Shown: positions 6,392-8,281 of the stretch, in pieces | Numbering within the stretch: position 1 is the stretch's first letter | Layout of the letters: every line of letters begins with the position of its first letter | From: Flavobacteriales bacterium | GTDB taxonomy: Bacteria; Bacteroidota; Bacteroidia; Flavobacteriales_D; Sanyastnellaceae | DNA length: 8,281 nucleotides | Assembly (NCBI GenBank): GCA_947460525.1 | Contig: CANHIV010000026.1 | Location: forward strand, 1-8,281 | Direction: 5' to 3' | Position numbers and translations under genes: made by a program | The notes under the pieces: model-generated | What the model saw: the letters and a program-made list of their open reading frames with translations, nothing else | What the model was told of the DNA's origin: nothing | The model's database searches: none

Positions 6392-6831
6392 TGAAATACT
6401 TTTTCCTTTTTCTAACGATTGCATTGTGGTCCGCTTGCAAAAACGGTCCAGAAGAAATTGTATTGGCCACTTATGGAAATGGAAACCCCATGAACGTGGT
6501 GTACAAAGACCCCACCACCGGCGAAAAATTGCAAGAAAAAACCTTCTACGAAAACAGCCAACTCCACACCGATATCTACTACAAAGCGGAAAAGAGAAAT
6601 GGAACTTGCCGATCTTTCTACAAAGACGGAAAACCCTTTAGCCTGCACACCTACGACCAAGGCGTTAAAAACGGACCCTACCAATTGTGGTATGAAAACG
6701 GTCAAATTAGAATTGACGGATTTTACAAAGACAACAAGCCTACTGGTGTTTGGAAAAGTTATCAGCAAGACGGTACACTTATCAAAACCACCAACATGGA
6801 TGATAAAGAAAATAGTATTATTGTTCCATGA
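6391..6831 (+). CDS. YwqK/MORN-repeat lipoprotein
   Basis: A 146-residue predicted lipoprotein. A hydrophobic leader (residues 2-14) ends in L-W-S-A-C, with Cys16 as the likely lipidated residue; Trp at -3 is unusual for a lipobox. Residues about 42-125 contain repeated units in which an aromatic-rich strand is followed by a G-turn (C-R-S-F-Y-K-D-G-K, Y-Q-L-W-Y-E-N-G-Q-I, G-F-Y-K-D-N-K, W-K-S-Y-Q-Q-D-G-T). These are MORN_2/YwqK-type repeats. Databases often label such proteins as toxin-antitoxin YwqK-family antitoxins, but no toxin partner is adjacent and I make no such claim; in Bacteroidota they are common surface or periplasmic repeat proteins of unknown function. It overlaps the genes on both sides (TAATG and ATGA), so it is in the middle of a three-gene operon. 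Confidence 0.82.
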   Translation: MKYFFLFLTIALWSACKNGPEEIVLATYGNGNPMNVVYKDPTTGEKLQEKTFYENSQLHTDIYYKAEKRNGTCRSFYKDGKPFSLHTYDQGVKNGPYQLWYENGQIRIDGFYKDNKPTGVWKSYQQDGTLIKTTNMDDKENSIIVP

Positions 6832-7370
6832 TCAAATGGCTGACCATAGCACTTTCTTTTCTTTCGCTCTCGCTTAAAGCGCAGCCCAACGTTCAGCTGT
6901 ACATCGAAACTTGGCGCAATGAGTGTTTGGTGCAAATGGAAAAGCACGGCATTCCCGCAAGCATCACCATGGCGCAAGGCATCTTAGAATCTGCTAGCGG
7001 AACTTCAGATCTGGCCACCGAGGCCCACAACCACTTTGGTATCAAATGCCACAAGGATTGGACAGGTAAAAAATTCTACAAAGACGACGATAAAAAGGAC
7101 GAATGTTTCCGTGTATACGATCATGCCCAACAGTCCTTTGAAGACCACTCGCTGTTTTTAAAAAGACCACGGTACGAGACGCTCTTTCAATTGGACCGAA
7201 CGGATTACAAAGCTTGGGCACATGGCCTTAAAAATTGTGGCTACGCTACCAATCCCAAGTACCCCCAGTTGCTCATCGATCTGATAGAAAAACACCAACT
7301 GTATTTGCTAGATGCAGGCGAGTCCATTTCCATGGACGACTTAAAAAAAAAACTTCAAGAGATATATTGA
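6828..7370 (+). CDS. Secreted glucosaminidase-domain protein (split gene, N-terminal part)
   Basis: A peptidoglycan hydrolase of the glycoside hydrolase 73 / FlgJ-like group, acting on cell-wall glycan outside the inner membrane. The first 18 residues are a signal peptide, with likely cleavage after L-K-A. The catalytic domain spans about 22-160: S-I-T-M-A-Q-G-I-L-E-S-A-S-G-T-S with Glu54 as presumed catalytic acid, then N-H-F-G-I-K-C, F-R-V-Y, L-K-R-P-R-Y and the closing G-Y-A-T-N-P-K-Y-P-Q-L-L. It is complete as a catalytic domain at 180 residues. The TGA at 7368-7370 follows a run of ten A by only 15 bases, and the -1 frame from that run onward encodes two LysM repeats. Related Bacteroidota enzymes usually continue into LysM, so this reading frame is probably truncated by a frameshift. 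The start overlaps the previous stop (ATGA). Confidence 0.88.
   Translation: MIKWLTIALSFLSLSLKAQPNVQLYIETWRNECLVQMEKHGIPASITMAQGILESASGTSDLATEAHNHFGIKCHKDWTGKKFYKDDDKKDECFRVYDHAQQSFEDHSLFLKRPRYETLFQLDRTDYKAWAHGLKNCGYATNPKYPQLLIDLIEKHQLYLLDAGESISMDDLKKKLQEIY
7343..7352 (+). other. Run of ten A at the frame break (slippery site or indel)
   Basis: In the glucosaminidase frame it reads TTA-AAA-AAA-AAA-CTT, so it contains the A-AAA-AAA type heptamer that supports -1 slippage by ribosomes, and a run long enough for slippage by RNA polymerase. Moving to the -1 frame here, or one extra A, removes the TGA at 7368 and reads on into LysM. One A fewer would instead meet a TGA at 7375, so only the -1 direction restores the gene. 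Confidence 0.75.
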
Positions 7371-7690
7371 TCCTTGACGGCCGCATCCGATACGTCATCG
7401 CGCAGCCCAAAGACAACATTGCTAGCCTCACCAAAAAGTACAATCTAGGGAGCTGGGAACTCAAAAAATACAACGATACGGAGATCCAAATGTGGAAGGA
7501 AGGGGACCGTGTTTATCTACAGCCCAAGAAAAGAAAAGGAAACGAAAACTTTGTTGTCGCCGATAAAAAAACAACCCTTTGGCAGATTTCCCAAGATCAA
7601 TGCGTGAAGTTAAAAAAGCTTGCAAAGTACAATGACCTACCGCTGAATGCCAAGGTAGACAAGGGAACCAAGATAAAATTGAGGAATTAA
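7352..7690 (+). CDS. C-terminal LysM half of the split glucosaminidase gene
   Basis: In the -1 frame relative to the glucosaminidase, about 112 residues encode two LysM-like repeats, which bind peptidoglycan glycan. The first is I-R-Y-V-I-A-Q-P-K-D-N-I then L-K-K-Y-N-D and G-D-R-V-Y-L-Q-P-K. The second is F-V-V-A-D-K-K-T-T-L-W-Q-I then L-A-K-Y-N-D and G-T-K-I-K-L-R-N at the end. No signal peptide and no ATG precede the first repeat; a TTG at 7367 overlaps the upstream TGA and could restart translation, but the product would remain in the cytoplasm. The frame is open back to 7235, yet those residues are only the out-of-frame shadow of the catalytic domain. Joined to the upstream part the protein would have 287 residues. 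Confidence 0.78.
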   Translation, partial: TSRDILILDGRIRYVIAQPKDNIASLTKKYNLGSWELKKYNDTEIQMWKEGDRVYLQPKKRKGNENFVVADKKTTLWQISQDQCVKLKKLAKYNDLPLNAKVDKGTKIKLRN

Positions 7691-7714
7691 AAAAGGCCAC
7701 CGAAGTGACCTTTT
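7689..7714 (-). terminator. Intrinsic terminator after tRNA-Gln, UUCG loop
   Basis: On the minus strand the sequence reads GGTCAC, loop TTCG, GTGGCC, then six T. The stem has six pairs including one G-U wobble and closes on C(UUCG)G, an exceptionally stable tetraloop. It lies 4 bases past the tRNA 3' end. Read on the plus strand it has a C-A mismatch, a CGAA loop and only four T after the stem, so it would end the LysM transcript less well. The U-tract overlaps the LysM stop codon. Confidence 0.8.
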
Positions 7715-7718
7715 ACTG

Positions 7719-7789
7719 TTGCCCGAACAGGATTCGAACCTATACAAGCAGAATCAAAATCTGCTGTCCTGCCATTAGACGATCGGGCA
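7719..7789 (-). tRNA. tRNA-Gln (anticodon UUG)
   Basis: The minus strand folds into a complete 71-base cloverleaf. The acceptor stem is TGCCCGA paired with TCGGGCA, with discriminator A at 7719. The D arm contains GTC/GAC around TAATGGCAG. The anticodon stem GCAGA/TCTGC encloses TTTTGAT, placing TTG at positions 34-36 (reads CAA, and CAG by wobble). The variable region is 4 bases. The T arm is ATAGG, loop TTCGAAT, CCTGT with one G-U pair. The 3' CCA is not encoded; the next bases are CAG. It stands alone, convergent to the LysM gene and divergent from the aldehyde dehydrogenase. Confidence 0.97.
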
Positions 7790-7798
7790 ATTGCGAGG

Positions 7799-7831
7799 CA
7801 AAAATAATACCTTTTTACTTTACAATGCAAG
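7799..7831 (-). promoter_or_regulatory. Promoter of tRNA-Gln
   Basis: On the minus strand CTTG (7831-7828) and TATTTTTG (7806-7799) are separated by 21 bases. This fits the Bacteroidota -33/-7 promoter: an exact TAnnTTTG and near-exact TTTG at ideal spacing. The -7 element ends 9 bases before the tRNA 5' end, leaving a leader of a few bases. This is the best promoter match in the window. Confidence 0.65.
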
Positions 7832-7847
7832 TCTTTTCTGAAATAGA

Positions 7848-7855
7848 TACTTTTG
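7848..7855 (+). promoter_or_regulatory. Candidate -7 element for the aldehyde dehydrogenase
   Basis: TACTTTTG exactly matches TAnnTTTG and ends 16 bases before the GTG start at 7872. No TTTG is visible 17-23 bases upstream; that region (7823-7831) is shared with the divergent tRNA promoter. The two promoters are back to back in an 82-bp spacer. Confidence 0.5.
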
Positions 7856-7871
7856 TAGTAAAATATTTTTT

Positions 7872-8281
7872 GTGATTGAGATTCTAAATTATATCAACGG
7901 TGAGCTAACTCCCGCATTATCAGGTGCTAAATTGGACAACATCAGTCCGCGTGATGGAAAAGTTTTTTCTACGATTCCCGATAGCCACGCTGATGATGTC
8001 GAAAAAGCCGTTGCTGCTGCGCAATTGGCCTTTCCAAAATGGAAAACAACAACCAGTGAAGACCGTTGTAAGATCCTCACCAAAATTGCAGATCTCATTG
8101 CCACACACCACGATGAATTGGCCTACGCGGAATCTTTGGACAATGGCAAACCCATATCCTTGGCGGGTCACGTGGATATTCCTCGCGCCGAAAGCAATAT
8201 GCGTTTCTTTGCTTCTGGCGCCCAACACTTTGCCAGTGAAAGCCACGTAATGGAAAATGGCGTTGTCAATTATACCTACAG
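7872..8281 (+). CDS. NAD(P)-dependent aldehyde dehydrogenase, N-terminal part
   Basis: Oxidises an aldehyde to the acid with NAD(P). A single open frame of 136 codons runs from a GTG at 7872 to the window edge. It opens V/M-I-E-I-L-N-Y-I-N-G-E, then I-S-P-R-D-G-K-V-F, A-A-A-Q-L-A-F-P-K-W, R-C-K-I-L-T-K-I-A-D-L-I, E-S-L-D-N-G-K-P and V-D-I-P-R-A-E-S-N-M-R-F-F-A. This is the classic start of the aldehyde dehydrogenase superfamily, and the last segments resemble the 2-aminomuconate-semialdehyde/ALDH8-like branch, where it would act in tryptophan (kynurenine) breakdown. That branch assignment is tentative, as the cofactor-binding and catalytic cysteine regions lie beyond the edge. GTG is chosen because the frame has a TGA at 7839 and no ATG before conserved residues; starting there gives the normal distance to N-Y-I-N-G. 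Confidence 0.9.
   Translation, partial: MIEILNYINGELTPALSGAKLDNISPRDGKVFSTIPDSHADDVEKAVAAAQLAFPKWKTTTSEDRCKILTKIADLIATHHDELAYAESLDNGKPISLAGHVDIPRAESNMRFFASGAQHFASESHVMENGVVNYTY

Noticed and set aside
6391..6831. A toxin-antitoxin module based on the YwqK-type repeat gene
   Set aside because: There is no toxin-like neighbour; the flanking genes are a polyprenyl synthase and a glucosaminidase, and the protein has a lipoprotein leader.
7235..7351. Coding sequence upstream of the LysM half in its own frame
   Set aside because: These codons overlap the conserved end of the glucosaminidase domain in another frame and give an unrelated Arg-rich peptide, so only the part after the A-run is meaningful.
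7924..8250. Overlapping 108-residue open frames on both strands
   Set aside because: The aldehyde dehydrogenase frame from GTG 7872 has continuous family similarity and explains this stretch; the others are shadows.
1..8281. A mobile element, CRISPR array, phage or defence system
   Set aside because: No transposase, integrase, regularly spaced repeats or defence domains are present; although tRNA genes often serve as integration sites, no duplicated tRNA end is visible here.

Overview
The window looks like ordinary chromosomal DNA of a member of the Bacteroidota, probably Flavobacteriales or a close relative. Four things point there. A DUF4271 membrane protein sits next to a Bacteroidota-type uroporphyrinogen-III synthase. 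The pseudouridine synthase carries a long Lys/Arg/Gly-rich N-terminal tail. Shine-Dalgarno sequences are weak or absent. Matches to the Bacteroidota promoter element TAnnTTTG recur just ahead of start codons. The family assignment is inference; no rRNA or other marker is present.

Layout. On the left, two minus-strand genes are joined by a 1-base stop/start overlap: an uncharacterised predicted outer-membrane beta-barrel protein (171-1094) and a DUF1653 protein cut by the window edge (1-171). A 36-bp divergent promoter region separates them from plus-strand genes: yraN (1131-1511), an RsuA/RluB-family pseudouridine synthase (1540-2778), a DUF4271 membrane protein (2782-3465) and hemD (3487-4233). 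A 63-bp gap with three small perfect hairpins leads to dprA (4297-5388). Next comes a tightly packed group: a long-chain polyprenyl diphosphate synthase (5408-6391), a YwqK/MORN-type lipoprotein (6391-6831) and a secreted glucosaminidase (6828-7370). The glucosaminidase's C-terminal LysM half (7352-7690) lies in the -1 frame behind a run of ten A. A tRNA-Gln(UUG) gene on the minus strand (7719-7789), with its own promoter and a UUCG-loop terminator, separates this group from an aldehyde dehydrogenase that starts at a GTG (7872) and runs off the right edge.

How the genes relate. They are mostly housekeeping genes for rRNA modification, tetrapyrrole synthesis, DNA uptake and recombination, isoprenoid quinone side chains and cell-wall hydrolysis. 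Apart from the short operons they do not form one pathway. I see no mobile element, CRISPR array, phage gene or defence system.

The observation most worth checking is the split glucosaminidase/LysM gene. One extra A in the run, or -1 slippage on it, would join the halves into one 287-residue secreted enzyme with two LysM repeats. It could be a sequencing error in a homopolymer, a real inactivating indel, or productive slippage that gives two protein forms. Secondary points are the near-leaderless spacing of promoter-like motifs before dprA and the polyprenyl synthase, the hairpin cluster before dprA, and the uncharacterised membrane proteins.
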